Shown here: positions 16,673 through 25,146 of the stretch, piece by piece
Layout: every line of letters starts with the position of its first letter
How positions within the stretch are numbered: the first letter of the stretch is position 1
Origin: DATCJA01 sp963734635
GTDB taxonomy: Bacteria > Acidobacteriota > Vicinamibacteria > Vicinamibacterales > UBA2999
DNA: 64,000 bases
Assembly (NCBI GenBank): GCA_963734635.1
Contig: CAVTIA010000002.1
Span: forward strand, 496,001-560,000
Direction of reading: 5' to 3'
The notes under the pieces: generated by a model
Seen by the model: only the letters and a program-made list of their open reading frames with translations
Database searches by the model: none
Told to the model about the DNA's origin: nothing
Program-made: the position numbers and the translations under genes

Positions 16673-17969
16673 AGAGATGCTCTCGGCTATCGACGGCCTG
16701 GCGTGCAGCCCCGCCTCCAAGGTGATCGAAACGCGACCTGATGCCGAATCGCCCAAGGCTGAGAATGACACCGTTACTCTGCCTCTGGGCACGGATCGCG
16801 GAAAAAGGAATCTGACGCTGGTGTGCAAAGTGCCGGACGACCCCGTCAAGGCCGTCCTGCTCGCCGATGTGCTTCGAATTGGCCGGGCCGCTATAGCGCT
16901 CGAGCGTGCGCGTGAAGAGGAACGCAGCCGCGCAGCATTGTGGCCGGCGCCGCCGATCGAGGAGCAGGCAGGTGCGTTGTTTCTCGCCGAGGAGATGCAG
17001 ACCATTCTGGCGACTGCCCGCCGCGTCGCGCCTACAACCGCGCCGGTTCTCATTACCGGTGAAACCGGTACGGGCAAAGAAGTCGTCGCCCGCACCATTC
17101 ATGCCTATTCGAATCGCGCGTCGGCAACATTTCGTCCGTTCAACTGCAGCAGCGTTCCGAAAGAGATGCTGGATTCGCAGCTGTTCGGCCACCGCAAGGG
17201 GTCTTTTACAGGCGCGAGCGAGCACTTCCCCGGAGTCATCCGATCGGCCGCAGGCGGCACGTTGTTCCTGGACGAGATCGGTGAGACCACGCTCGAAGTC
17301 CAGCCGAAACTGCTCCGATTTCTCGAGTCGAACGAGGTGCACCCGATAGGCGAGGTACAGGCGGTGCGCGCGGACGTCCGGATCATCGCCGCCACGAACA
17401 CGGACCTCGACATGCTCGTCACACAGGGGCGGTTCCGGGAAGACCTCTTCTACCGCCTGGACATTGTGCGGCTACGCCTGCCGCCACTCCGTGAGCGTCG
17501 CGTCGAAATTCCACCGCTGGCGCACCACTACCTTCACAAGCATGCCCAGGAATACGGCAAGGGCACCCTGCGGCTGGCTGAAGAGACGATGGAGTACCTG
17601 GTGCTGTATCGGTGGCCCGGCAATGTCAGACAACTGGCCAATGAGATGCGCCGCATGGCGGCACTTGCCGAGACCGACGCCGTGCTGATGCCGGAGCACC
17701 TTTCCGGCGAAATCGCCGCCTCGCGCCGCACTGTTCCCGCATCGCAGCGGTCCCTCGATGCCAGCGAGGTCGTTGTCCGGATGGACCAGCCGCTTCCCGC
17801 AGCCGTTCAACACCTCGAGTGCGCGATGATTCAGCACGCGATGCGCATAACGGGCGGCCGACTCGAGGAGACAGCCGCGATGCTCGGATTGTCCCGGAAG
17901 GGTCTGTATCTGAAGCGGGTTCGTTACGGCTTGGAGTCTGTCACCGAAGCCGCCGCGGGCGGCTCTTGA
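16497..17969 (+). CDS. Sigma-54-dependent transcriptional activator, AAA+ and Fis-type HTH part
   Basis: The true frame starts about 16590 (NAYTVECVTDSLAAFVDLAY). A GAF-like segment is followed by a complete AAA+ domain: Walker A GETGTGKE, the sigma-54 contact loop GSFTGAS (canonical GAFTGA with Ala to Ser), Walker B GGTLFLDEIGE, sensor I IIAATNTDLD, and the R-finger region FREDLFYRLDIVRLRLPPLRE. A C-terminal Fis-like HTH follows (GRLEETAAMLGLSRKGLYLK). It would remodel RpoN holoenzyme at -24/-12 promoters; a matching candidate promoter lies at 11000. There is no receiver domain, so the signal probably enters through the TPR or GAF region. The 3' end overlaps the convergent DUF1801 gene by 29 bp. 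Confidence 0.88.
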   Translation: MRLWAEQGWCRSVLRSMIFHFSTRQTRDTHQTNAYTVECVTDSLAAFVDLAYRPRLLGEEMLSAIDGLACSPASKVIETRPDAESPKAENDTVTLPLGTDRGKRNLTLVCKVPDDPVKAVLLADVLRIGRAAIALERAREEERSRAALWPAPPIEEQAGALFLAEEMQTILATARRVAPTTAPVLITGETGTGKEVVARTIHAYSNRASATFRPFNCSSVPKEMLDSQLFGHRKGSFTGASEHFPGVIRSAAGGTLFLDEIGETTLEVQPKLLRFLESNEVHPIGEVQAVRADVRIIAATNTDLDMLVTQGRFREDLFYRLDIVRLRLPPLRERRVEIPPLAHHYLHKHAQEYGKGTLRLAEETMEYLVLYRWPGNVRQLANEMRRMAALAETDAVLMPEHLSGEIAASRRTVPASQRSLDASEVVVRMDQPLPAAVQHLECAMIQHAMRITGGRLEETAAMLGLSRKGLYLKRVRYGLESVTEAAAGGS

Positions 17970-18471
17970 GGTTCAGCGCAATAGCTGCTCGGATCAGGTC
18001 CGTCAATGCACCCTCGTCGATCGTGTCGGTTTCGTGGATGTCGATGGCGCGTCTGACATTCCCCTCAAGACTGGAGTTGAACAGTCCTGAAGGATCCTGC
18101 AAAGACGCTCCCTTGGCGAAGGTCAGTTTGACCACGTTCTTGTAGGTCTCACCAGTACAGATATTGCCGTGATGGGACCAGACAGGAGTCCCCATCCATT
18201 TCCACTCCTCGACTATCTCCGGGTCCGCCTGCTTGATGAGGCGGCGCACTTTATCGAGCGTCGTTCCTCGCCAATCACCCAGCTCTCTAATCCTTCTGTC
18301 AATCAGTTTGGAAGCGGCTTCCCCGCCTTTCGCGGCGCCTTTCGCGGCGCCTTTCTCTTTGTCGGGGGACGGGCGCTTGGCCCCTTTTGCAGCTACACGC
18401 CTGGCTCCAGCCTTCTTTGCGACCGCGACCCTTGCGGACTTCCTGGATGTCGTCTTGGCCATTGTGTTCAC
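17941..18471 (-). CDS. DUF1801 domain protein with Lys/Ala-rich N-terminus
   Basis: 176 residues. The first 50 are a basic, Ala/Lys/Gly-rich low-complexity tail like histone H1 or HU tails (KKAGARRVAAKGAKRPSPDK). The rest is a DUF1801 (YdhG-like) fold: TTLDKVRRLIKQADPEIVEE, WKWMGTPVWSHHGNICTGE and VKLTFAKGASL. The family's biochemical function is unknown. The basic tail suggests nucleic-acid association, which is an inference. A second ATG four codons into the frame is a possible start. Confidence 0.82.
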   Translation of the reverse strand: MNTMAKTTSRKSARVAVAKKAGARRVAAKGAKRPSPDKEKGAAKGAAKGGEAASKLIDRRIRELGDWRGTTLDKVRRLIKQADPEIVEEWKWMGTPVWSHHGNICTGETYKNVVKLTFAKGASLQDPSGLFNSSLEGNVRRAIDIHETDTIDEGALTDLIRAAIALNLKSRPRRLR

Positions 18472-18588
18472 TCCAACTGATGACTCATATATTCAACGCA
18501 ATCTCCGTAAACACCACGTCAACCGATTGCGCATCCCGGTGGAGCGGATGAGACAGTGGCAAAGGCAATCCGAAGCGCGACAGGGACC

Positions 18589-18608
18589 GCGCAGGCTAAA
18601 GCCTGCGC
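18589..18608. repeat. Family-B dispersed palindrome
   Basis: GCGCAGGCTAAAGCCTGCGC followed by GCTAC, in the gap between the PrpF-family and DUF1801 genes. Other copies are at 21357, 35526 and 39287. Confidence 0.8.
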
Positions 18609-18619
18609 GCTACGAAAAA

Positions 18620-19823
18620 CTAAAGCCCGGAGACCGCCGGGCGGGCGACGGACCCGTGCGGCAGGGGTTGCGGCACGAGACTCTCCGGTACCCACACCTC
18701 TCCGCTCATGATCCGGCGCGCGGTGCGCGCAACAGTGGCGCTCATCACGTGCGGCTGGCCGTCCACGTTGCGCACGCTCACACGGACCTCCAGGATGCCG
18801 GCAGGATGGCCGATGCGGAAGCACGACGGATTCGAACTTGCCGCCCGAGGCACATTCGTGCACGAGCGTGCCGGGAATGCACGCGGCCACCGCCGTACAG
18901 ATCGACGCGCCTCCCGCATACGCGCGGTGCGCCGTCTGCATCGACATCAGCCGCGCGTGCACATCGTGTGTGCCGGCCGTCAGCACATCGCCCGACGAGG
19001 TGGTATACGCCACCGGCGGCGACACGAAGGCCACCTTCGGCAGGCCCGGGCTGACGCTCGTCGCCACCGTGCGATCCGGTACGATGCCGAGGACCTCGGC
19101 GGCAATCGATCGGATTTCCTCCAGTACCCCCGTGGCCGCGGAGTGCGCGTCGAGGGCGGCCGGAAGCTCCGTGCCGGTCAGTCCAAGCGCTGACGCGGCA
19201 CAGAACACCACGGGATTGGCCGCGTCCACGATCGAAACCTCGATCGTGCGCCCGTTTGCCAGCAGAAACCGATCCCGCGCATGTCCGGTAGGAAGAGTGC
19301 GGCCCGTCGTCGACCCGCCCGGCTCGAGCCACTCCAGGTCGATTCGCGCGGCGCGACCATTTACACCGGCGATTTCATAGTCGCCGTCAGTGCAGACGCG
19401 ACCGTTGCGCACGGGCACGTGCGAATGCACCAGCACGCCCGTGTTCACGCTTCGAATGCGAACGGTCGTAATCGGCTCCACCGGGCGCACCAGGCCCGAC
19501 TCGATCGCAAAGGGCCCGACGGCGGACGTCATGTTGCCGCAGTTGCCGCCCCAGTCCACCGTCGGCGCGGAGACGCCGACCTGCGCAAACAGCATGTGGA
19601 CGTCGATATCCGGTGCCGCGTCGCCACCTACGATCATGGCCTTGCTGGTGAGAGAGGTGCCGCCGCCAATTCCGTCGATCTGCCGGCCGTCCGGCGAGCC
19701 AAACGCGCGCAGCAACACTTGCGCAATCGCCTCGCGCGGATACGGCAGAGCCGATTCGAGAAACAGCAAGCCGCGGCTCGTGCCGCCTCGATACAACACG
19801 CACGGGATTGAAATGTCTGCCAT
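18620..19823 (-). CDS. PrpF-family isomerase (2-methylaconitate/4-oxalomesaconate type), one frameshift
   Basis: ATG 19823 opens MADISIPCVLYRGGTSRGLL, the diagnostic PrpF start. It continues with GIGGGTSLTSKAMIV, VDWGGNCGNMTSAVGPFAIE, TVRIRSVNTG and HRAYAGGASICTAVAACIPGT. The frame reads cleanly to GGKFES at about 18825. The proper ending (CFRIGHPAGILEVRVSVRN ... PESLVPQPLPHG) lies in the next frame and stops at 18620, so one base is gained or lost there; the uncorrected frame runs on to 18519 with unrelated sequence. The family moves a double bond or proton in aconitate-like acids. It is divergent, with 50 bp between starts, from a DASS dicarboxylate/tricarboxylate transporter, consistent with uptake and isomerisation of such an acid. 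Confidence 0.85.
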
Positions 19824-19873
19824 TGGTGAAGTCGCGGTCCAGTTTACAATGCAACGCTCACCAGGGAGGCGCA

Positions 19874-21346
19874 GTGATCGGACAGACACCACAGACGATC
19901 GACAGCGTGTTGCCGCGTGCACCACAGCGCAGCCTCTTCGTGAGTACGGGAATTCCCTTAGTCGTCGGCGTTGTCATCGCTCTCCTGCCTGTTCCTGCGA
20001 ACCTCTCTCCCGAGGCGTGGCGGTATTTCGCGCTCTTTTCCGCCGTGATCATCGGCATCATCACGGAACCGATTCCACCCGCAGCGGTGGGGCTCACCGG
20101 TGTCGTCCTGGCTGCGGCGCTCGGCCTCGTCGGTGCCACACCCGCCGCATCGGCAGGCTGGGCGCTCAGCGGATTCGGCAACACCACGGTCTGGCTGATC
20201 TTCGCTGCTTACATGTTCGCGCTCGGCTACGCGCAGACCGGCCTCGGCAAGCGAATCGCGCTGCAGCTCATTCGCGTGCTGGGATCGAAGACGCTGGGGC
20301 TCGCCTACGCCATCACGCTCGCCGACTTGCTGCTCGCGCCGTTCACCCCGTCGATCACGGCGCGCTCCGGCGGCACCATCTACCCGGTCATCCGCAGCAT
20401 CCCGGAGCTGTACGGCTCACGCGCATACGACCCCAGCGCACGAAAGATCGGGTCGTATCTCCTTTACACGGCCACCTCGACGACGCTGATCACCGGCAGC
20501 ATGTTCATCACGGCGCTTGCGCCGAACGCGCTGGCGATTGGCTTCATCGCCGAGGGCACGGGACTGCAGATCTCCTGGTGGGACTGGTTCCGCGGATTCG
20601 CGCCGGTGGGGTTCGTCCTGCTCGCGATCGTTCCCGCGCTCCTCTATCGCATCTATCCTCCGGAAATCAGGGAAGCGCCAGAGGCGCCGCGGTGGGCGGC
20701 CGCGGAGCTGAGCGCGATGGGACCGATCAGCCGCAGGGAGATCCTCCTGCTCGTTCTCGTCACCCTCGCCCTCATGCTGTGGATCGGCGCCGCCGAACAC
20801 ATCGAGCCGGCCATGGCGGCCATTCTCGTCACGGTACTGATGGTGATGCTCCGCGTTGTCTCGTGGAACGACGTGATCGGCTACTCGCAGGCGTGGAACG
20901 TGCTGATCTGGTTTGCCACGCTCGTGACGCTGGCCGGCGGCCTGTCAGAGACGAAGTTCGTCCCCTGGCTCGCCGACTCGATTGCCCCCTCGCTCAGCCA
21001 GCTCGGCACCACCGCCAGCATCGTCGCGGTGGTCGCGGTCTTCTACGTGCTGCACTACTTTTTCGCGAGCATCACCGCGCACGCGGCAACGCTGTTTCCG
21101 GTGTTTCTCGGCATCGCGCTGACCATTCCCGCCGTGTCGCCGATGCAATGGGCGCTGCTCCTCGCCTACTCGCTCGGACTGATGGGCATCCTGACGCCGT
21201 ACGGAGGCGGGCACCAGGCCATCTACTACGGCAGCGGGTTCATCCCGAGGCGCGACTTCTGGATATTGGGACTGATCCTGGGCGTGGTGTATTTCGTGGT
21301 TTACCTGGTTGTCATCATCCCGTGGCTTCGGTTCTTGGGGTTCTAG
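19874..21346 (+). CDS. DASS (SLC13-like) anion:sodium symporter family permease
   Basis: 490 residues from GTG 19874, preceded by AGGGAGG at ideal spacing. About 12-13 hydrophobic segments. The two inverted hairpin motifs of the family are visible: PFTPSITARSGGTIYPVI in the first half and FFASITAHAATLFPVFLG in the second, followed by TPYGGGHQAIYYGSG. The organisation matches CitT/2-oxoglutarate-malate translocators (DASS). The likely substrates are di- or tricarboxylates, and the adjacent PrpF-type isomerase supports an unsaturated tricarboxylate. It is an inner-membrane protein. Confidence 0.88.
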   Translation: MIGQTPQTIDSVLPRAPQRSLFVSTGIPLVVGVVIALLPVPANLSPEAWRYFALFSAVIIGIITEPIPPAAVGLTGVVLAAALGLVGATPAASAGWALSGFGNTTVWLIFAAYMFALGYAQTGLGKRIALQLIRVLGSKTLGLAYAITLADLLLAPFTPSITARSGGTIYPVIRSIPELYGSRAYDPSARKIGSYLLYTATSTTLITGSMFITALAPNALAIGFIAEGTGLQISWWDWFRGFAPVGFVLLAIVPALLYRIYPPEIREAPEAPRWAAAELSAMGPISRREILLLVLVTLALMLWIGAAEHIEPAMAAILVTVLMVMLRVVSWNDVIGYSQAWNVLIWFATLVTLAGGLSETKFVPWLADSIAPSLSQLGTTASIVAVVAVFYVLHYFFASITAHAATLFPVFLGIALTIPAVSPMQWALLLAYSLGLMGILTPYGGGHQAIYYGSGFIPRRDFWILGLILGVVYFVVYLVVIIPWLRFLGF

Positions 21347-21356
21347 TGCGCGGGCT

Positions 21357-21416
21357 GCGCAGGCTGAAGCCTGCGCACCACGACGTTGTACGTAGTGTCC
21401 CGGCTTCAGCCGGACC
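21357..21416. repeat. Adjacent family-B and family-A palindromes
   Basis: GCGCAGGCTGAAGCCTGCGC at 21357-21376 (family B) and an inverted family-A copy with GTACGTAGT lead at 21388-21416, just after the transporter stop codon. The family-A copy has one extra C in an arm. Confidence 0.8.
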
Positions 21417-21506
21417 TTCACGGCATACAATGAGCGCGCCGGCCCGGCACATCAATCCTGGAAGTTTTCGATGCATTTGTCATCACGTTGAGATGAGGAG
21501 GACATC

Positions 21507-21992
21507 GTGCGTTACACATCGATCCTGATGCTGATCTATTTCGTCGGTGCGGCAGTCGCGCTGGACGCACAGGCCCTGACCCGGCGCGACATGTCCCTGC
21601 AGATCGCGCGCGCGTTGGCCGACGCCTCCATTGCGTGCGCCAAGCAGGATGGGTATGACGTATCGGTCGCCGTCGTCGACCGCGCGGGCGATCTCACGCT
21701 CCTCATGCGCGGAGACCAGGCGAATCCCCACAATGCCGAGCTCGCGCGGCGAAAGGCGTATACCGCCCGGACCTATGGCGTCTCGACGATGGAATTCCGG
21801 AATCGCACCAACGGAACCGACCTCGCAGGACAGCGTGAACTGGTGGACATTATTCCGCTCGGTGGCGGCTTGCCTGTGATGGCCGGCAACGACCGTATCG
21901 GCGGGCTTGGATTGAGCGGAGCGCCGACGCAGGAAGCCGACGACAAGTGCGCCGCGCAGGCGCTCAAGAGTGTCGCGGCGACGTTGAAATAA
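21507..21992 (+). CDS. GlcG/HbpS-like (DUF336) exported protein
   Basis: 161 residues from GTG 21507 after GAGGAGG. A short signal peptide (ILMLIYFVGAAVALDAQA) precedes a compact GlcG/HbpS domain: MSLQIARALADASIACAKQD, VSVAVVDRAGDLTLLMRGD, and a glycine-rich end (LGGGLPVMAGNDRIGGLGLSG). Relatives bind heme (HbpS) or sit in glycolate and other oxidation operons; the exact role is unknown. A secreted form fits the many cytochromes in this window. It converges on the diheme cytochrome gene across a hairpin-rich spacer. Confidence 0.83.
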   Translation: MRYTSILMLIYFVGAAVALDAQALTRRDMSLQIARALADASIACAKQDGYDVSVAVVDRAGDLTLLMRGDQANPHNAELARRKAYTARTYGVSTMEFRNRTNGTDLAGQRELVDIIPLGGGLPVMAGNDRIGGLGLSGAPTQEADDKCAAQALKSVAATLK

Positions 21993-21998
21993 GAACAG

Positions 21999-22090
21999 GA
22001 ATTGACGGATTGACCGAATTTACGGATTTACGAATTGATCGTGCAACTTGAATACGTCAATCCGTAAACTCGCAAATTCGTCAATTCGTT
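21999..22090. terminator. Long imperfect inverted repeat, probable bidirectional terminator
   Basis: Between the convergent GlcG-like and cytochrome genes, GAATTGACG (21999) pairs with CGTCAATTC (22079-22087). Inside it TTTACGGATT (22019-22028) pairs with AATCCGTAAA (22059-22068). The arms are AT-rich and made of repeated words. There is no long T tract. Confidence 0.6.
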
Positions 22091-22095
22091 GTTGA

Positions 22096-23040
22096 TTACG
22101 GCTTACACCGGTCCGTTCCCAGTCCACCGCCCTCAGCAGTACCCACGTCGCGGTACACCTTGTGGCAGTTCGCGCACGCGTCGTTCAACTTCTCGGACAT
22201 TCCGCTCAGCGCATCCTGATTGCGGCTCTGGGACGTCTTGTAAAGCTCGCGTGACAGAGCGACGAGCTCCTGGGTGAATTTCTGGTAATCCGCGTTCTGA
22301 ATGGGCACCGGCCTCCCGTTCTCGCAGCGCCGGCCCGGCACCATGAACATGGGCGTCGTCTCGATGAGCGCGAGCGCCGCCTGGTCCACCGCCTGCCAGC
22401 CGTAGTACACGGTGGCTCCCCACAGGACGTAGTCGAACGGCACAGGGTTTACCGGTTTTGTCGCACCCGGGTCCTTGACTTGCGTGTTGAAGATGATGTT
22501 CGCGTTCGGAAAGGTCACACCCCGCATGAACTGCGCGAGATTCGCCGTTGAAGTGAGCGTCACTCCTCCTGCACCTGCAGTCGTTGCCGCAGGGCGCGAG
22601 GCTGGGAAGGTGGTCGTCTTCAACCCAGCGTCGGCAAGCGCCGTCGAGCCCGCTTTGAAGTTGCCCACCTGAAGCATGTATGCGGCGAGATCAATCGTCT
22701 GCGGCCGCATGAGGGAACCCGGAGCTTGCAGCGGCATCGTGTTCTGAATCTTGTCCGCCAGCTCCGCCAACGAACGTCCGCCCCACGCGGCGACAAATCC
22801 CTCGCCAGCGAGCATCGGCCCGATGACACCCTCGAGCTTCTCGCCGTGACATGCAGCGCACTGCGCCTTGTACAGCGCCGCTCCGCGCTGCGCCTGTTCT
22901 GCTGAGTAAACGCCGTCTGCCACCGTTCGTGCCTGCTGCGCATGGCCGGTGAGCGCGAACGCAGCCCCGAGCGCAAAGGCGGCCAGCGAGCGCCGCCGAG
23001 CGTGCCGCGAGACGATTGCCCGCCCCGTTACATTACGCAT
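22096..23040 (-). CDS. Exported diheme cytochrome c
   Basis: 314 residues with a signal peptide (LAAFALGAAFALTGHAQQ). The first heme site, C61-AACH, sits in a class I c domain (LYKAQCAACHGEKLEGVIGP). The second, C289-ANCH, lies near the C-terminus in a helix context typical of cytochrome c' (CANCHKVYR). The middle 150 residues (about 140-285) have no motif I recognise. It is likely a periplasmic electron carrier, possibly for a quinoprotein or another dehydrogenase not in the window. It converges on the GlcG-like gene; its upstream neighbour is receptor 1, which is divergent. Confidence 0.87.
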   Translation of the reverse strand: MRNVTGRAIVSRHARRRSLAAFALGAAFALTGHAQQARTVADGVYSAEQAQRGAALYKAQCAACHGEKLEGVIGPMLAGEGFVAAWGGRSLAELADKIQNTMPLQAPGSLMRPQTIDLAAYMLQVGNFKAGSTALADAGLKTTTFPASRPAATTAGAGGVTLTSTANLAQFMRGVTFPNANIIFNTQVKDPGATKPVNPVPFDYVLWGATVYYGWQAVDQAALALIETTPMFMVPGRRCENGRPVPIQNADYQKFTQELVALSRELYKTSQSRNQDALSGMSEKLNDACANCHKVYRDVGTAEGGGLGTDRCKP

Positions 23041-23243
23041 GTCCTGTCCTCCGAAATCTCCGTAAATGCTGGCGTTTCTTTAAAAAAACAGGATCGCGAT
23101 TATACAGGACTTTCAGCATACAATTCGCCTCCGACGCGCCTCGGGGCGCGTCCGGTTCGCGCGCGGCGCGTGCGAAAAAATCCGCACACGTCGGTGATAC
23201 GATCACCCGCTCAATATCGGCGATCGACGTTGGGAGGGCCAGC

Positions 23244-23432
23244 ATGCGGGCGTCCTTATTCTTCCTGCTGACCGCAGCCACGATGGTGAAGGACGCTGCC
23301 ATCGCCTGCGCGATGGATCCAATGGATGCCTGCTCGGCTTCCTCACACCTATGCACGGCGACGCCGCGCGGAGCCATGGCGTCGAGAAGGAATGGATTAA
23401 TCAGCCCGAAGAGTCCTCAGGAGGACAACTGA
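23244..23432 (+). CDS. Possible small exported protein or leader ORF upstream of receptor 1
   Basis: 62 codons from ATG 23244 with a strong GGGAGGG six bases upstream. The N-terminus MRASLFFLLTAATMV resembles a signal peptide, followed by a Cys/Met-rich stretch (CAMDPMDACSASSHLC). The stop ends one base before the ATG of receptor 1 at 23434, so the two would be tightly coupled. I recognise no family. It could equally be a chance frame in the receptor's leader, and only the ribosome site and coupling support it. Confidence 0.35.
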   Translation: MRASLFFLLTAATMVKDAAIACAMDPMDACSASSHLCTATPRGAMASRRNGLISPKSPQEDN

Positions 23433-23433
23433 C

Positions 23434-25146
23434 ATGTGTACGAGTTCGGTCAGACGGTTCGTACGTGCGGCGTTCGTGATCGCATTCATAGCGCTACCGG
23501 TCCTGGTTTCCGCCCAGGACGCGACGATTACGGGGACGGTCACCGATACGACAGGCGGGGTGCTGCCTGGCGTCACGGTCACCGTGGTGAATGAAGCATC
23601 GGGCATCACCTTCGAGTCGGTCACCGACGAACGCGGCGTGTTCCGGATGCCGGCGCGCATCGGGAACTACCGCGTCACGGCGGCGCTGACCGGCTTCACC
23701 GATGTGGTACGGACCGGGCTACCGGTCGCTGTCGGCCAGGTCGTGACGATCAACCTGCAGATGGCGCCGTCAGGACTCCAGGAATCGGTCACGGTGACAG
23801 GCGAGGCGCCGCTGCTCGACGTCAGCAGCTCGAGCCTCGGCACCAACATCTCGCAGGCCCAGATGGAGGAGCTGCCGCTCAACGGCCGGAACTGGCAGGA
23901 CCTCGGGATGCTGGCGCTCGGAAGCCGCGTCAACGGGGTCGGCACCAACGAAATCGCGGCCGAAGGAAGCGGCACGTATCAGGTCAACGTCGACGGACAG
24001 CAGGTGACGTACTGGGGCGGAGGCCTGGGGAACGTGCAGCCGCGCTTCAGCCGCGATGCGATTGCGGAGTTCGAGTTCATCGCCAACCGGTTCGACGCCA
24101 CCCAGGGCCGTTCGCAGGGGATCCAGATCAACGCCGTGACCAAGGGCGGCACCAACAACTACCTGGGAACCTTTGGCGGGTATTTCCGGGACGACAGCCT
24201 GAACGCCGCCGACAAGATCGTCAACCGGGTGCTGCCGTACTCGAATCAGCAGCTCAGCACGACGCATGGCGGCCCGATTCTGCAGGACAGGTTTCACTAC
24301 TTCGCCAACTACGAGTACGAGCGCGAGCCATGGACTACGGTGTTCACGACGCCCTACTCCGCGTTCAACCTGGAATTCACGGAGCCGCGAAAAGAGCACA
24401 AGTCGGGCCTGCGGCTCGACTATCAGTTCAACCCGAGCCTGAGAGCGACGGTTCGCGGATCGATGTGGCAGAACGACCAGAGTCTCGACCAGGCGTTCTC
24501 GGCAACCGGCACCAACCACCCCTCGTTCCTCGTCCAGACGTATCGCGACAGCGATCAGATCCAGCTCGCGCTGACGCAGGTGCTGGGAAGCAGGGCCGTG
24601 AACGACTTCAAGAGCGGATACGTCGGGATTCGAAACCGCGAGTCCTCACGCGTACCGTGGGAGAACCACCCCGCCGCCCGGACCGACGGCATCACGAACG
24701 GCTCGCCGATCATCACAATGAACGGCTTCAGGTTCGGGCCGCCTGGAAGCGTTCCGCAGGAGATCCAGGAAGGCAAGTGGTCGTTCCGGAACGACTTCAC
24801 GGTTTCGGTGAACAAAGCTCGGACGCCACGACTTCAAGATTGGCGGCGAGTACATCAAGAACTCGTGGTGGCTGATGATCTGCCGCGACTGCACCGGCAT
24901 CTACGATGCGCAAGGCGGGACGGCGGCGGATCAGGCCGCGATTCAGGCCGCCCTGCCCCGGCTCTTCCCGACGTGGGACAGTCCCGATACCTGGAACCTG
25001 AACGCGCTGAACCCGATCGTCCGGCGTTACACGCAGGGGATCGGCGACTTCACGTTTTCGGTGGACCGCCATGTGGCGGCCGGCTGGATCCAGGACGACT
25101 GGCAGGTGTCGTCGAACCTGACGCTCAATCTCGGTGTGCGCTATGA
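23434..25146 (+). CDS. TonB-dependent receptor 1 (Oar-like), N-terminal part
   Basis: MCTSSVRRFVRAAFVIAFIA begins a signal peptide; maturation is probably near SAQDATI. A carboxypeptidase-regulatory (CarboxypepD_reg) domain follows (GTVTDTTGGVLPGVTVTVVN). Next come the plug domain (LQESVTVTGEAPLLDVSSSS, ELPLNGRNWQDL, GQQVTYWGGG) and the start of the barrel (GIQINAVTKGGTNNYLGTFG, YEYEREPW). Oar-like receptors are 22-stranded outer-membrane channels energised by TonB. The frame is correct to about 24820 (NDFTVSVNK). A one-base loss near 24822 then breaks it, and the residues from there to 25146 are out of frame. The homologous continuation is the next feature. Confidence 0.88.
   Translation: MCTSSVRRFVRAAFVIAFIALPVLVSAQDATITGTVTDTTGGVLPGVTVTVVNEASGITFESVTDERGVFRMPARIGNYRVTAALTGFTDVVRTGLPVAVGQVVTINLQMAPSGLQESVTVTGEAPLLDVSSSSLGTNISQAQMEELPLNGRNWQDLGMLALGSRVNGVGTNEIAAEGSGTYQVNVDGQQVTYWGGGLGNVQPRFSRDAIAEFEFIANRFDATQGRSQGIQINAVTKGGTNNYLGTFGGYFRDDSLNAADKIVNRVLPYSNQQLSTTHGGPILQDRFHYFANYEYEREPWTTVFTTPYSAFNLEFTEPRKEHKSGLRLDYQFNPSLRATVRGSMWQNDQSLDQAFSATGTNHPSFLVQTYRDSDQIQLALTQVLGSRAVNDFKSGYVGIRNRESSRVPWENHPAARTDGITNGSPIITMNGFRFGPPGSVPQEIQEGKWSFRNDFTVSVNKARTPRLQDWRRVHQELVVADDLPRLHRHLRCARRDGGGSGRDSGRPAPALPDVGQSRYLEPERAEPDRPALHAGDRRLHVFGGPPCGGRLDPGRLAGVVEPDAQSRCAL

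Noticed and set aside
19390..21528. Long open frame (712 codons, plus strand) overlapping the PrpF and DASS genes
   Set aside because: Arg/Ala-rich composition with no motifs. It is an out-of-frame reading through two well-supported genes.
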